From assembly GCF_013408655.1 (NCBI RefSeq), contig NZ_JACCBP010000001.1, forward strand, positions 3,286,001 through 3,350,000: DNA of 64,000 bases. Reading direction: 5' to 3'. The translations under genes were made by a program, and so were the position numbers. Below the pieces are notes generated by a model that saw nothing but the letters and a program-made list of their open reading frames with translations, did no database searches and was not told the origin of the DNA. The DNA comes from Pigmentiphaga litoralis (GTDB lineage Bacteria > Pseudomonadota > Gammaproteobacteria > Burkholderiales > Burkholderiaceae_B). Positions 52,196 through 61,387 of the stretch are shown one piece after another (the stretch's first letter is position 1; every line of letters begins with the position of its first letter).

Positions 52196-53323
52196 TCAGC
52201 CGGTCACAGGTTGGTGACCGCCATTCTCCGCAAGCGCTTCTTCGCGATACAAGGAAAGCGAATGCATGACGGGAAAGTCGTTGAAGCTGAAAAGCACGGC
52301 GTCATCGGTCGAAGACAGGTTGGCGTGTTCATGGAACATCCACGACGGCACGCAGAAGATGTCGCGCTCTGCCCAGTCGAATCGTTTGCCGTTGATGATC
52401 GAGTAACCCTTGCCCTTGGCAACCTGGTAAATGACGCTGCCGGTATGCCGGTGCGCTTTCGTCGCTTCGCCCGGCCGCAACAGTTGCATGCTGGCGCCAA
52501 TGGTCGGCATGACCGGCCCCCCGGTAACAGGATTGATGTAGTGCATCAAAATGCCGTCGAACGGGCTTCCGTCGGACACCTTGGCATGCTTCAACAGCGC
52601 TTCGTACGTCGCGTCCCATTCGTACTTGAACAACGGGGAGTACGGCTTGGACCACCCAGCCCCCTGGGGCCTCAGCCCCCGTCCGCCCCAAAGCGCTGGC
52701 ATATCGTCAACTGCATGCGTCACCGCCTGCTGAAGATCGGGGTGGACCACGTAGAAGCCTGCCTCGAGCGCATTGACCAAGGGGATATCCAGACCGTCCT
52801 GCCAGATGCACACCGAACCGTCCTCGGACACGCCGTGTTCATGCCATGTGCCATTAGGCGTCAGCACGAAGTCGTTCGCTCCCAAGGTCATCTTGTGGCC
52901 GTCAACAATCGTGTAGGCGCCCTTGCCTTCCATGATGAAACGCAGTGCCGAAGCGGAGTGCGCGTGAGCGGATGCGGCTTCTCCGGGGTGCATGACTTGC
53001 AGGCCCGAATACAGCCAACCCACCGCTGCGGCGACATCCTGTCGCCCGGGATTGTTCAGATAGATCACTCGGCGCCCAGCCTGCTCCGGCGTTACCAGGC
53101 TGACCGAGCGCAGGACATACTCTCGCAGATCCTGGTAGCGCCACAGTACTGGCACCGATCCGGACTTGGGTTGCCAGGGTTCGATCTTGTTCGCGACTGT
53201 CCAGAGCGCCCCGGCCTGCAGGTGCTCAAGTTCCCTGTAAAAGGCAACGCGCTCGGGAGTGTCCTCGACATCGGCGCGGCCCCTGACGTTCTCACGAAAT
53301 TCGTCATATGAACTGGTGCTCAT
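52196..53323 (-). CDS. Bicupin ring-cleaving dioxygenase, gentisate 1,2-dioxygenase-like
   Basis: The 375-residue protein has two cupin domains. The N-terminal one carries the Fe(II) ligands H120 and H122 (EAASAHAHSASALRFIMEGK) and H161 (PNGTWHEHGVSED). The C-terminal cupin has ATKAHRHTGSVIYQVAKGKG and a matching later SWMFHEHANL. This is the gentisate 1,2-dioxygenase/1-hydroxy-2-naphthoate/salicylate dioxygenase family, which opens rings between adjacent carboxyl and hydroxyl carbons without a second hydroxyl on the catechol pattern. The ATG at 53323 fits AAGGA spacing; ATG 53329 is too close. The exact substrate (gentisate or an amino analogue) is open. Confidence 0.9.
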   Translation of the reverse strand: MSTSSYDEFRENVRGRADVEDTPERVAFYRELEHLQAGALWTVANKIEPWQPKSGSVPVLWRYQDLREYVLRSVSLVTPEQAGRRVIYLNNPGRQDVAAAVGWLYSGLQVMHPGEAASAHAHSASALRFIMEGKGAYTIVDGHKMTLGANDFVLTPNGTWHEHGVSEDGSVCIWQDGLDIPLVNALEAGFYVVHPDLQQAVTHAVDDMPALWGGRGLRPQGAGWSKPYSPLFKYEWDATYEALLKHAKVSDGSPFDGILMHYINPVTGGPVMPTIGASMQLLRPGEATKAHRHTGSVIYQVAKGKGYSIINGKRFDWAERDIFCVPSWMFHEHANLSSTDDAVLFSFNDFPVMHSLSLYREEALAENGGHQPVTG

Positions 53324-53370
53324 GATCATTCCTTGTTGTGGAGCCCTGCATTGCGTAAGCAACCCATCCG

Positions 53371-55698
53371 TCACTTGCCCGTTGTTGCGCGCTTGGCGCT
53401 GCGCTCAAGCTGGTCTTTGGCCACCATGTAAGGCTTGGGCCAGTCCAACTGCTCGTAGCCAAGCCTGGCCATCTGCTGTAACAGCCAGGAAGGGTCGGCC
53501 AGATGCGGCCGGGAAATCGCACACAGGTCAGCACGGCCTGAAGCGATGATTCCATTGACCTGGTCAGCTTCGGTGATTGCGCCAACGGCCATGGTGGGAA
53601 CGTGGGCTTCGTTGCGCACGCGATCCGCAAAGGGCGTCTGGAACATCCGGCCATACACGGGCTTCTGGTCCGGCACCACTTCGCCCGAAGAGCAGTCGAT
53701 GATGTCCGCGCCATCTGCCTTGAACATGGCTGCCATCTGGACGGCATCGTCGACAGTGCTTCCACCTTCGGCCCAATCGGTCGCCGAGATCCGGACCGAA
53801 ATAGGTTTGTCAGCGGGCCATACTTCACGAACGGCGCGGAACACTTCGCGAGGAAAGCGCATGCGGCTTTCCAGGTCGCCGCCGTAGGCATCGTCCCGAG
53901 TGTTTGTCAGCGGCGAAATGAAGTTGGACAGCAGGTAGCCGTGGCCAGCCTGCAGTTCCAGCCAATCGAACCCAGCTTCATCCGCGCGTCGCGCCGCCGC
54001 AACAAACTCTTCAAGCACGGCATCCATGTCATCGCGCGTCATGGCTTTTGGCATTTGCGACACGCCAGGAAGATAAGGAAGCGTGGATGCTGCAACGAGC
54101 GGCCAGTTGCCCTCCTTCAGAGGATGGTCGGAATTTTCCCAGCCAAGCTGTGTGGAACCGCGCCGACCCGCGTGACCCAGTTGGACGCCGATGTGGCTAT
54201 CCGTATTCGCATGGACAAAGTCGACGATGCCCTTGAATGCCGCCACCTGTGTTTCGTTCCACAAGCCTGGACAACCCGGCGTGGCACGAGCGTCTGGCGA
54301 GGTCGCGGTCATCTCGACCATGACCAGTCCGGCACCCCCCAATGCCCTGCTGCCCAAGTGGACCAGATGGAAGCTTCCGGGAACCCCATCCTCGCAGGAA
54401 TACAGAGCTGTTGGCGAGACCACCAGGCGATTCTTGAGGGTTATGCCACGCGCCGAATAGGGAGTCATGATGGGCGGGACGGCAGCCGTGCTTCCACCCG
54501 CGCGGCCGGCGAGCCACGCCTCGTAACGCTCCAGCCACGCCTTGTCACGCAAGCGCAGGTTTTCATGCGAAATGCGCTGCGACCGGGTCAATAGCGAGTA
54601 GGCGAATTGTTCTGGGTCCAGCGCTTCATAACGCTTGATGTTTTCAAACCATTCGGTCGAATTGCGTGCCGCGTTCTGGATCTTGAGGACCTCGACCGAC
54701 CGCACACTTTCATACTTCGCCATGACGTCTTCCATCGCCCCTGGGTGAAGTTTGATGGTCCGGGCCAGTTCGATCGCGTCTTCCAGCGCCAGCTTGGTGC
54801 CAGACCCGATGGAAAAATGCGCGGTGTGGGCAGCGTCGCCCATCAGTACGACCGGCACCCGCCGAGTCGAGCCATCCGAGTTTTCGAGATCGGTCCAGTG
54901 CACCCATTTCTCGCAAATAACACGGGGGAACTGGATCCAGATGGCCGAGCCACGCAAATGACCCGCATTGCTGATCAATGGGTTGCCATCCAGATAATCG
55001 GAGAAGAGCGACTCGCAATAGGCGATCCCCTCTTCCTGGCTCATCTGGTCGATGCCCGCTGCCTTCCAGGTGTCTTCCTGAGTTTCGACAATGAAGGTGG
55101 AAGTGCCATCTTCGAATCGATAGGCGTGCGCCTGGAACCACCCGTGTTCGGTGTTCACAAAAATAAAGTTGAACGCGTCAAAGACTTTTTTGGTGCCCAG
55201 CCAGACGAAGCGGCATTTGCGAACGTCGATGTCCGGGCGAAAGGTGTCGGCATACCGCTTGCGCACCGCGCTGTTGAGGCCATCGGATGCGATGACCAGA
55301 TCGGCGCCGTACCGCCGCGCCACTGCCTGGTCATCGTCTACGGTGGTGTCGAACACCAGGTTGACACCGACTTCTTCGCATCGCGCCTGCAAGATATTCA
55401 ACAGGCGCTTGCGGCCGATTCCGATGAATCCATGGCCACTGCTTCGCATCGCCTGGCCCTTGAAGTGGACCTCGACATCGTCCCAGCGATTGAACGCGTC
55501 CGCGATCGTCGCTGCCGAAACAGGATCGGCTTCATGCAGGTTGCTGACGGTGGCATCCGAAAACACCACGCCCCAACCGAAGGTGTCGTAGGGCTTGTTG
55601 CGCTCGACAACAACGACTTCGTTGCGGTCGTCCTGGAGCTTCATCAGCAGGCTGAAATACAGGCCGGCCGGCCCACCACCTATGCATACGATTTTCAT
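53371..55698 (-). CDS. Fused flavin monooxygenase/old yellow enzyme (salicylyl-CoA 5-hydroxylase or 2-aminobenzoyl-CoA monooxygenase/reductase type)
   Basis: The 775-residue protein starts at the ATG at 55698, with AAGGAAG upstream. Residues 1-about 390 form a class A FAD monooxygenase: IVCIGGGPAGLYFSLLMKLQ at the N terminus and VVLMGDAAHTAHFSIGSGTK near residue 300. From about residue 400 an old-yellow-enzyme TIM barrel follows: MTPYSARGITLKNRLVVSP, HIGVQLGHAGRRG, DWLELQAGHGYLLSNFISP and RDDAYGGDLESRMRF. Such fusions act on ortho-substituted benzoyl-CoA esters. The neighbouring thioesterase and gentisate-type dioxygenase favour 5-hydroxylation of salicylyl-CoA or an analogue. Confidence 0.92.
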   Translation of the reverse strand: MKIVCIGGGPAGLYFSLLMKLQDDRNEVVVVERNKPYDTFGWGVVFSDATVSNLHEADPVSAATIADAFNRWDDVEVHFKGQAMRSSGHGFIGIGRKRLLNILQARCEEVGVNLVFDTTVDDDQAVARRYGADLVIASDGLNSAVRKRYADTFRPDIDVRKCRFVWLGTKKVFDAFNFIFVNTEHGWFQAHAYRFEDGTSTFIVETQEDTWKAAGIDQMSQEEGIAYCESLFSDYLDGNPLISNAGHLRGSAIWIQFPRVICEKWVHWTDLENSDGSTRRVPVVLMGDAAHTAHFSIGSGTKLALEDAIELARTIKLHPGAMEDVMAKYESVRSVEVLKIQNAARNSTEWFENIKRYEALDPEQFAYSLLTRSQRISHENLRLRDKAWLERYEAWLAGRAGGSTAAVPPIMTPYSARGITLKNRLVVSPTALYSCEDGVPGSFHLVHLGSRALGGAGLVMVEMTATSPDARATPGCPGLWNETQVAAFKGIVDFVHANTDSHIGVQLGHAGRRGSTQLGWENSDHPLKEGNWPLVAASTLPYLPGVSQMPKAMTRDDMDAVLEEFVAAARRADEAGFDWLELQAGHGYLLSNFISPLTNTRDDAYGGDLESRMRFPREVFRAVREVWPADKPISVRISATDWAEGGSTVDDAVQMAAMFKADGADIIDCSSGEVVPDQKPVYGRMFQTPFADRVRNEAHVPTMAVGAITEADQVNGIIASGRADLCAISRPHLADPSWLLQQMARLGYEQLDWPKPYMVAKDQLERSAKRATTGK

Positions 55699-55735
55699 GA
55701 CTGCTTCCTTTGTTGTGCTCGGCACCCGAATGGCG

Positions 55736-56149
55736 TTAGCGCCGCTCGATAGCGGCCTTGAGGTCTTCGGGGATCGGCACGGCCTGGTGCGTGTCGAGAG
55801 ACGTGGTGACGATGGTCTGTTTGGCGGCCATACGAAGCACACCGTCATGTCCGACGCATCGGAGTTCCAACGACATCGAGCGATTGCCGACATGATCGAC
55901 GTCAAGTTCCAGATCGACGTCGTCGCCAAAACGGCTGATTGCCGTGAAAGAGGCGTCCAGGCGGACCGTTGGCATACCGATTCGTCGGCCCAGAATCAGT
56001 CCCTGGTAGCCTTCGGGCAACAGGCTGTCGATCCAGCTTTCGGTCAGGTCGTTGAAAAGAATGAAGTACTGGGGATAGAAGACAATGCCGGCAGGATCGC
56101 ATTCGGAGAAATGGATCTTGTGCCGGCGCGTGAAGGTATGTTTGCTCAT
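55736..56149 (-). CDS. 4-hydroxybenzoyl-CoA-type thioesterase
   Basis: The 137-residue hotdog-fold enzyme begins MSKHTFTRRHKIHFSECDPA then GIVFYPQYF, with the active-site Asp in ECDPAGIVFY as in Pseudomonas 4-HBA-CoA thioesterase. It would hydrolyse the aryl-CoA made by the flanking enzymes to free acid, such as gentisyl-CoA to gentisate. The ATG at 56149 gives the normal family length; a TTG at 56191 in frame was not chosen. It lies between the hydroxylase and the 2-oxoacid oxidoreductase genes. Confidence 0.9.
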   Translation of the reverse strand: MSKHTFTRRHKIHFSECDPAGIVFYPQYFILFNDLTESWIDSLLPEGYQGLILGRRIGMPTVRLDASFTAISRFGDDVDLELDVDHVGNRSMSLELRCVGHDGVLRMAAKQTIVTTSLDTHQAVPIPEDLKAAIERR

Positions 56150-56191
56150 GACGGACTGTGCTCGGAAAGTCGTGAAATGGGCTAGCCGCAA

Positions 56192-57709
56192 CTAGACCAG
56201 CGCGTGTCGTGCAAGCGCCTTGTCCAGCGCCTTGCCATGTTCGTCCGCCAGTGCTGCGTCGCGCAGATCACGCAAGGTGGCTGGCGCCATGCGTGCCCCT
56301 TCTGCCTTGACGGCGTTCATTACGCGTCGGTAGTTGGCAAGGCCACGCGCATGGGTATCGCTGTATCCCTTCACCAGCCGCTGACATTGCGCGAGTTCAA
56401 GCGCAAGCAGCGGGTTGTGGGCTGCCGCGCGTTGGACTTCATCAAGCCACTCCTTGATCCGCGCATCTTCCAGCTTGAAACGCAAGGTGGTGCGTCGCAT
56501 TCCACGCATGCGGGACACCGACCAGAGCAGCAGGAAGCCACGCAGGGAGCTGGTGGTGATGACGCGCCCCGACGTGGTGAAACGGCGGATCAGACGGTGC
56601 ACGGCGTGCGGCTTCATAAGCCAGCGGCCGATAGGCGCGGGCAAGGTTTCGCAAATTTCTTCGATGCGGGGATGCATGAATTCCTTGATCGCCAGCTGCT
56701 GCTTGTCCGTAGCGCGCACCTCGTCCCGGACCCGCTCGAAACGACTGCTCCGAGTTTTGAGGTCTGCGACGCGGATGGTGTCCTCGTAAGACATCCACAG
56801 GGCCAGGTATCGGGCGGTTTCGCGGAGCAGAGCCAACTCGGTTTTGCCGACGCTGGCAGTCAGCGCCTGCAATCGGTCCAGGTACAGACGCGCATAAGTG
56901 ACGTCCTGGTAGTCGATCATGCGGCGAACGCCCTCGACGACAGTGCCATGGAGGTCGGCCGGGTGCTCCAGGCGCACGCGCTCCAGCAGATGCATGAGCT
57001 TCGGCTCCTGGACGGTCCACTGCACCGGGCGAACACCTGGAGTCGATTCGACAGGCTCTTCCGTAGCCTGGGTGGTGGCATACGACGCTCCAAAGGCACG
57101 CAGGCTTGGTTTCACTCCAACGCCGCCACGCTCGATCGTTGCTTCGAACGCGGCACGCCCGAAAGGCAATACGCCGGTGCCCGCCAATGCTCCGAAAAGC
57201 ACTGCACTAATCACACTTCCATTTGCCTCGGCGGCAAGCGCCATATCGAACTTCACATACCGCTTGGCCGCCTTGCCTGCATGAGCGATAAGTTCATTGC
57301 TGTCCACTCGCCCATCTCCCATGGCCGACTTTTCGGCGATCGAATAGACCCGGTGAGTTGATGAAATCAGCGTAGTGCGGTCTGGTGTGACAAAGCCGCG
57401 TTGCACGGCACGCCCTGCTTCCATGAGTTCGGATGCAAGCACGATGTCAACGTCGCCGGGGGTGGGCATCAAAGCCAGGATGGGTCGTTTCGAAGCCTGG
57501 CTCGCAAGCTCTTCCGGAAATAGCTCCACGTAATAAATCGTGGCGCCGGTTCGCTGGGCAACGCCCGGTACCGACGTGGTCTGAGCGATGTAGCCGTTGT
57601 GCTCGCCAAGGCCGACAATCCAGTCCGCGAGCACGCCGCCGCCTTCCCCGCCCATGGCCAGGATGGCGATCTTTATCGTCCGTGAAGGACCTGCATTCAG
57701 AAAATTCAA
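56192..57709 (-). CDS. Indolepyruvate oxidoreductase beta-type subunit with C-terminal extension
   Basis: The 505-residue protein has a pyruvate:ferredoxin-oxidoreductase gamma-like N-terminal domain (IKIAILAMGGEGGGVLADWI, AQTTSVPGVAQRTGATIYYV) and a helical 300-residue C-terminal domain typical of the long aerobic-type IorB proteins. It pairs with the alpha subunit to oxidise aryl 2-oxoacids to acyl-CoA and CO2. The start is TTG at 57709: AGGTGA lies at good spacing and no ATG lies upstream of the conserved MGGEGGG. Both subunits are cotranscribed. Confidence 0.88.
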   Translation of the reverse strand: MNFLNAGPSRTIKIAILAMGGEGGGVLADWIVGLGEHNGYIAQTTSVPGVAQRTGATIYYVELFPEELASQASKRPILALMPTPGDVDIVLASELMEAGRAVQRGFVTPDRTTLISSTHRVYSIAEKSAMGDGRVDSNELIAHAGKAAKRYVKFDMALAAEANGSVISAVLFGALAGTGVLPFGRAAFEATIERGGVGVKPSLRAFGASYATTQATEEPVESTPGVRPVQWTVQEPKLMHLLERVRLEHPADLHGTVVEGVRRMIDYQDVTYARLYLDRLQALTASVGKTELALLRETARYLALWMSYEDTIRVADLKTRSSRFERVRDEVRATDKQQLAIKEFMHPRIEEICETLPAPIGRWLMKPHAVHRLIRRFTTSGRVITTSSLRGFLLLWSVSRMRGMRRTTLRFKLEDARIKEWLDEVQRAAAHNPLLALELAQCQRLVKGYSDTHARGLANYRRVMNAVKAEGARMAPATLRDLRDAALADEHGKALDKALARHALV

Positions 57710-57733
57710 GATCTCACCTCTTCCAGTTCGAGT

Positions 57734-59920
57734 TCAAAATGCCAGGCGGTTACGGCGCGCTGCATCGCGGCGCTGCAGGAAACCGATCACGGAGCGGCGC
57801 AGTCCCTGGCGGAACTTGTCCATTCGATTTGGGTTGGAAATGATGTCGGCGCGGTAGAAGGAGGGGCACAGCACTGCTGCGTGGGACACTTCACCGCACA
57901 GGCCGCAGCCGACACAGCTGTCGAGCACCGCTGCGACGGGGTCGAGACGGAGCGGGTCGGGATTCGGCTTGATGGTCAGTGATGGACATCCCGATAGTCG
58001 GATGCATGAATGGTCCCCGGTGCACGTGTCGGAGTCGATGCCGAAGCGTTCACGCACCACGCGTTTCCCGTCCGCCAGTGCTTTCCTGACTTTCTGTTTC
58101 TCGCGGCGCTGCAGGTTCAGCATGCATTCACTCTGGGCGATGACGACCTTCGGGCCTTTCGTGACGGTCGTTAGTGCTTCCTTCAACGCGTTCTTCATGG
58201 CTTTCAGGTCATAGGTGTGCTTGACCGTCTTCACCCACTTGACGCCAACGCCTCGAACGGCGTCCTCAATCGCGTGATTGGTGCTCCGCATCGCGTTGTG
58301 TGCGGTGGACGACAGGATGTCCTGCCCACCCGTTGCAGACGTGTAGCTGTTGTCCACCACAATGGTCAGGTTGTCGCTCTTGTTGAACACGCCGTTGGCG
58401 ATGCCGCTCGTCAAGCCGTTATGCCAGAAGCCGCCATCGCCCATCACGGATATTGCGCGCTTGCCTGTAGCCGAGTTCAAAGCCGATGCGCTGGCTCCGC
58501 CCAGGCCGTAGCCCATGGTCGTATTTCCAAGGTTGAAGGGAGGCAGGATAGAAAACAGGTGACAGCCGATGTCGGCACTGACGTGGTGTTCGCCAATTTC
58601 TCGCTCCAGCAGCTTCATCGCGGTAAAAATCGGACGCTCCGGGCAGCCCGTGCAAAAGCCGGGAGGCCGCGCGTGAACACTGTCTTCGATGACAGTTTCC
58701 ACGACGGCAGGCGGCGCGGGTCGCTGTAGCTCGTTGACCTGCATCAGGGGAATGACTTTTCGCACCGAAGGCACCACGGGCTCGGCTGCGATCTTGCTGT
58801 ACTGCTCAAGGAAACGGCGAAGGCCCTTCAACAGCGTGACTGTGTTGTACTCGCCTGCCAACGGCAGCATGTCCTTGCCGTGCAGCGATACCGTACTACC
58901 GGCTTGACGCAGGATGTTTGCCGCATTCTGCTCGACGAAGTTGGGCTGCCCTTCCTCCAGGATCAGAACGGCCCGCTTGTCTGAGCAGAACCGCTGCCAT
59001 TCGGAATCGATCAGCGGATAGGCCACGTTCATGACATACAGGGGAATGCGGGACTCCCCGAACACATCTGCCAATCCCAGCAGTTCAAGTGCGCGAATCA
59101 GCGTGTTGTAGCCACCCCCCTGCACGACGAGACCGATGTCCTGCATGTCGCCATCGAAAAATTCGTTGAGCTCACGTTTTTCGATGAACTCCACCGCAGC
59201 AGGCCAACGACGCGCGATCTTTTCATGTTCATGCAGGAAGCTGGCGGGCGGCAGAACGATCCGCTCGACATCTCGTACCGGGTTGTTCAGCGCGTCTTCG
59301 ATAGACATGGCGCTGCGGCGATTGCGCGAGGTGACGAATTGGCCATGCACATGGCACGACCGGATCCTGAGCTGAAGCATGACTGGCGTATTGGACGCCT
59401 CGGACAAGTCGAATCCGTCTTTGACCGCCTGCACAATGCACGGCAGATTCGGTCGGGGATCCAGCATCCACATCTGCGACTTCATGGCAAAAGCGTGGCT
59501 GCGTTCCTGCATGATGGAAGAGCCTTCGCCGTAGTCTTCGCCAACGATGATCAGCGCACCACCGGTCACGCCGCCAGATGCAAGGTTCGCCAGCGCGTCG
59601 GACGCGACGTTGGTGCCCACCGTCGCCTTGAACGTGACCGCGCCACGCAGCGGGTAATTGACGGACGCGGCCAGGGATGCCGCCGCCGTTGCTTCGCTGG
59701 CGCTGTTTTCAAATCGGATGCCGTGATCTGTCAGGATGTCTTTTGCATCGGCAAGCACATCCATCAGATGTGAGATTGGGGCGCCTTGATAACCCGCTAT
59801 GTAAGCAACGCCTGATTCGAGCAGCGCTTTGGTAACTGCAAGGATGCCTTCGCCACTGAAGACCTCGCCTTCATCCAGACGTAATTTCTCGACTTCTTCT
59901 ACAAACGAACGCTCGGCCAT
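57734..59920 (-). CDS. iorA: Indolepyruvate ferredoxin oxidoreductase alpha-type subunit
   Basis: The 728-residue subunit has a PFOR-like N-terminal domain (YIAGYQGAPISHLMDVLADA, MQERSHAFAMKSQMWMLDPR), a thiamine-diphosphate domain (PPGFCTGCPERPIFTAMKLL, ISVMGDGGFWHNGLTSG) and a C-terminal 2x(4Fe-4S) ferredoxin domain with CTGDHSCIRLSGCPSL and CVGCGLCGEVSHAAVLCP. It oxidatively decarboxylates an aryl 2-oxoacid with CoA and passes electrons to ferredoxin or a quinone. It heads a seven-gene leftward operon. An arylglyoxylate would give an aroyl-CoA, the substrate class of the fused hydroxylase downstream. Confidence 0.9.
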   Translation of the reverse strand: MAERSFVEEVEKLRLDEGEVFSGEGILAVTKALLESGVAYIAGYQGAPISHLMDVLADAKDILTDHGIRFENSASEATAAASLAASVNYPLRGAVTFKATVGTNVASDALANLASGGVTGGALIIVGEDYGEGSSIMQERSHAFAMKSQMWMLDPRPNLPCIVQAVKDGFDLSEASNTPVMLQLRIRSCHVHGQFVTSRNRRSAMSIEDALNNPVRDVERIVLPPASFLHEHEKIARRWPAAVEFIEKRELNEFFDGDMQDIGLVVQGGGYNTLIRALELLGLADVFGESRIPLYVMNVAYPLIDSEWQRFCSDKRAVLILEEGQPNFVEQNAANILRQAGSTVSLHGKDMLPLAGEYNTVTLLKGLRRFLEQYSKIAAEPVVPSVRKVIPLMQVNELQRPAPPAVVETVIEDSVHARPPGFCTGCPERPIFTAMKLLEREIGEHHVSADIGCHLFSILPPFNLGNTTMGYGLGGASASALNSATGKRAISVMGDGGFWHNGLTSGIANGVFNKSDNLTIVVDNSYTSATGGQDILSSTAHNAMRSTNHAIEDAVRGVGVKWVKTVKHTYDLKAMKNALKEALTTVTKGPKVVIAQSECMLNLQRREKQKVRKALADGKRVVRERFGIDSDTCTGDHSCIRLSGCPSLTIKPNPDPLRLDPVAAVLDSCVGCGLCGEVSHAAVLCPSFYRADIISNPNRMDKFRQGLRRSVIGFLQRRDAARRNRLAF

Positions 59921-59984
59921 GACCACCCTCTTCGAGAACGGAGAGCGCATGCAAACGTGGCGCCTCCCAGTTCGCAAATATTAG

Positions 59985-59996
59985 TTTAGGCCTAAA
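59985..59996. promoter_or_regulatory. Palindrome TTTAGGCCTAAA, candidate operator (left copy)
   Basis: This perfect 12-base palindrome lies 65 bases upstream of the start of the leftward operon, inside a GC-poor patch that could hold its promoter. A copy with 10 of 12 identical bases lies near the AraC gene on the other side of the gap. Confidence 0.5.
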
Positions 59997-60194
59997 TATA
60001 TCCAAAGTAATATTTATCAAATGGACGGCGTTTGGCAAATTACGGATAAATGGCAGGCCGAAGGCAAAGTGGGTATGTAGAGAGACGAGCACATGGACGT
60101 ACTCAATTAGCGTTGACCCGCATCAACCATGCGTACGTCCAAGGCCGGGCGCGACAGGCAGGAGCTAGCGGTAACAAGCGATCTACCAACATAA

Positions 60195-60206
60195 TTTAGA
60201 CATAAA
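60195..60206. promoter_or_regulatory. Related sequence TTTAGACATAAA, candidate operator (right copy)
   Basis: TTTAGACATAAA matches the left palindrome at 10 of 12 positions and keeps the outer TTTAG/TAAA arms. It lies 81 bases before the AraC start. Two similar sites near opposite ends of a divergent region suggest one regulator acting on both arms. Confidence 0.45.
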
Positions 60207-60286
60207 CCTATGATTGTGGATATAGTCGGGCTAACCGGATCAGCATGGCACCGCTGACACGACACTCGAACTGGGGTTGATACATC

Positions 60287-61312
60287 ATGGCAACGACGAG
60301 TCTGGATCTCTCGAAAGTCTATCGTTCACCCGTCTTCCGGACCCGATCCGCACGAGACGCGCAGTACGAATTGAGCCGCCAGTTGATCGACCACGAACTG
60401 CGCTGGCGTCCCGGCGAAATCTCCGCATCGCTGCACCGCCGCGAACTCAGCAAGGTGAGCGTCATGGTGCTGCAGTATGGTGCGGAGGTGGAGGTCACAC
60501 CGCTCCAGTTCGATGACTTTGCATTGGTGCAGATCCCCTTGAAAGGCGCTGCCGAAATCGAATGCGAAGGCGTGAACCTGAAGGTGTCGCCATGGGAGAT
60601 CGCTGTCATTCCACCTCGGCGTACGGTGCGATTGAACTGGGAACCCGGTTGTGAGCAGCTGATCCTTCGGCTTCCGGACAGCCTGTTGAACGTCGGCCTG
60701 GAACCATCGGCGCATTCCTGTAGGACGACGCCTGGAGGCGTACAGGAATGGCGCGGGTCAGCGTTCAAGCTTCGACCCGATATCTCGTCGCAATGCATGT
60801 CGCTGCTGCAGCAGACGCTCGCGCTCATTCCGACCGGAGACACCAATTGTCTTCACCCTGCCTGGCTTGACCAGTTCGAGCAGACACTTGCCAGCTTCTT
60901 TTACGCCCATCAGCCGTCCATGGACACGCGGTCAAACGCCGGACCGGAGTCGCACACGCCGAAACCCGGCCACAGCCCGGAACTCGACCGTCTGGAAGAG
61001 TACGTGCGGACCCATCTGTTCGCTCCCCTCATGCTCGAAGATCTGGCGAAAGCGGCCGGCGTGCCCACCCGGACACTCAACGCGCTGTGCCATCGTCATC
61101 GCGGCGTGACGCCCATGACTCTGGTGCGCAACCTGCGACTGGACGCGGTCCATCAGCGTCTGCTTTCCGGACTTCCAGTCAGCGTCACTGAGATCGCCAC
61201 ATACTACGGATTCGGCCACCTGGGACGCTTTTCCTTGTATTACCGCGAAAGATTCGGCGAGCTGCCCCGCAATACGAGCCGGGGACTCAAAGAGGCCAAG
61301 GCGCACAACTGA
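60287..61312 (+). CDS. AraC-family regulator of the aryl-CoA cluster
   Basis: The 341-residue protein has an AraC_binding_2-type sensor domain (about residues 50-190; FDDFALVQIPLKGAAEIECE, NWEPGCEQLILRLPDSLL) and a C-terminal AraC DNA-binding domain: LEDLAKAAGVPTRTLNALCH, PMTLVRNLRLDAVHQRLL and VTEIATYYGFGHLGRFSLYY. XylS-like members are activators of aromatic catabolic genes and bind aromatic acids. It is divergent from the 2-oxoacid oxidoreductase operon and precedes the CrtI-like gene, so it is probably the cluster activator. Confidence 0.92.
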   Translation: MATTSLDLSKVYRSPVFRTRSARDAQYELSRQLIDHELRWRPGEISASLHRRELSKVSVMVLQYGAEVEVTPLQFDDFALVQIPLKGAAEIECEGVNLKVSPWEIAVIPPRRTVRLNWEPGCEQLILRLPDSLLNVGLEPSAHSCRTTPGGVQEWRGSAFKLRPDISSQCMSLLQQTLALIPTGDTNCLHPAWLDQFEQTLASFFYAHQPSMDTRSNAGPESHTPKPGHSPELDRLEEYVRTHLFAPLMLEDLAKAAGVPTRTLNALCHRHRGVTPMTLVRNLRLDAVHQRLLSGLPVSVTEIATYYGFGHLGRFSLYYRERFGELPRNTSRGLKEAKAHN

Positions 61313-61387
61313 ACGCGAGCAAAATGCGGATGGTTCCTGGCGTTTATGGGATAGCGGCATAGTCCGAGGGCGCGCGATGATCTGGTC

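Larger units (their letters stand above)
59921..60286. other. Divergent promoter region of the aryl-CoA cluster
   Basis: This AT-richer 366-base gap between the 2-oxoacid oxidoreductase operon and the AraC gene contains no gene. It holds two related palindromes (see the entries at 59985 and 60195), one near each divergent gene. Confidence 0.6.

Noticed and set aside
52148..53311. 387-codon plus-strand frame
   Set aside because: Antisense to the bicupin dioxygenase.
54607..55752. 381-codon plus-strand frame
   Set aside because: Antisense to the fused flavin hydroxylase.
56204..57361. 385-codon plus-strand frame
   Set aside because: Antisense to the indolepyruvate oxidoreductase beta subunit.
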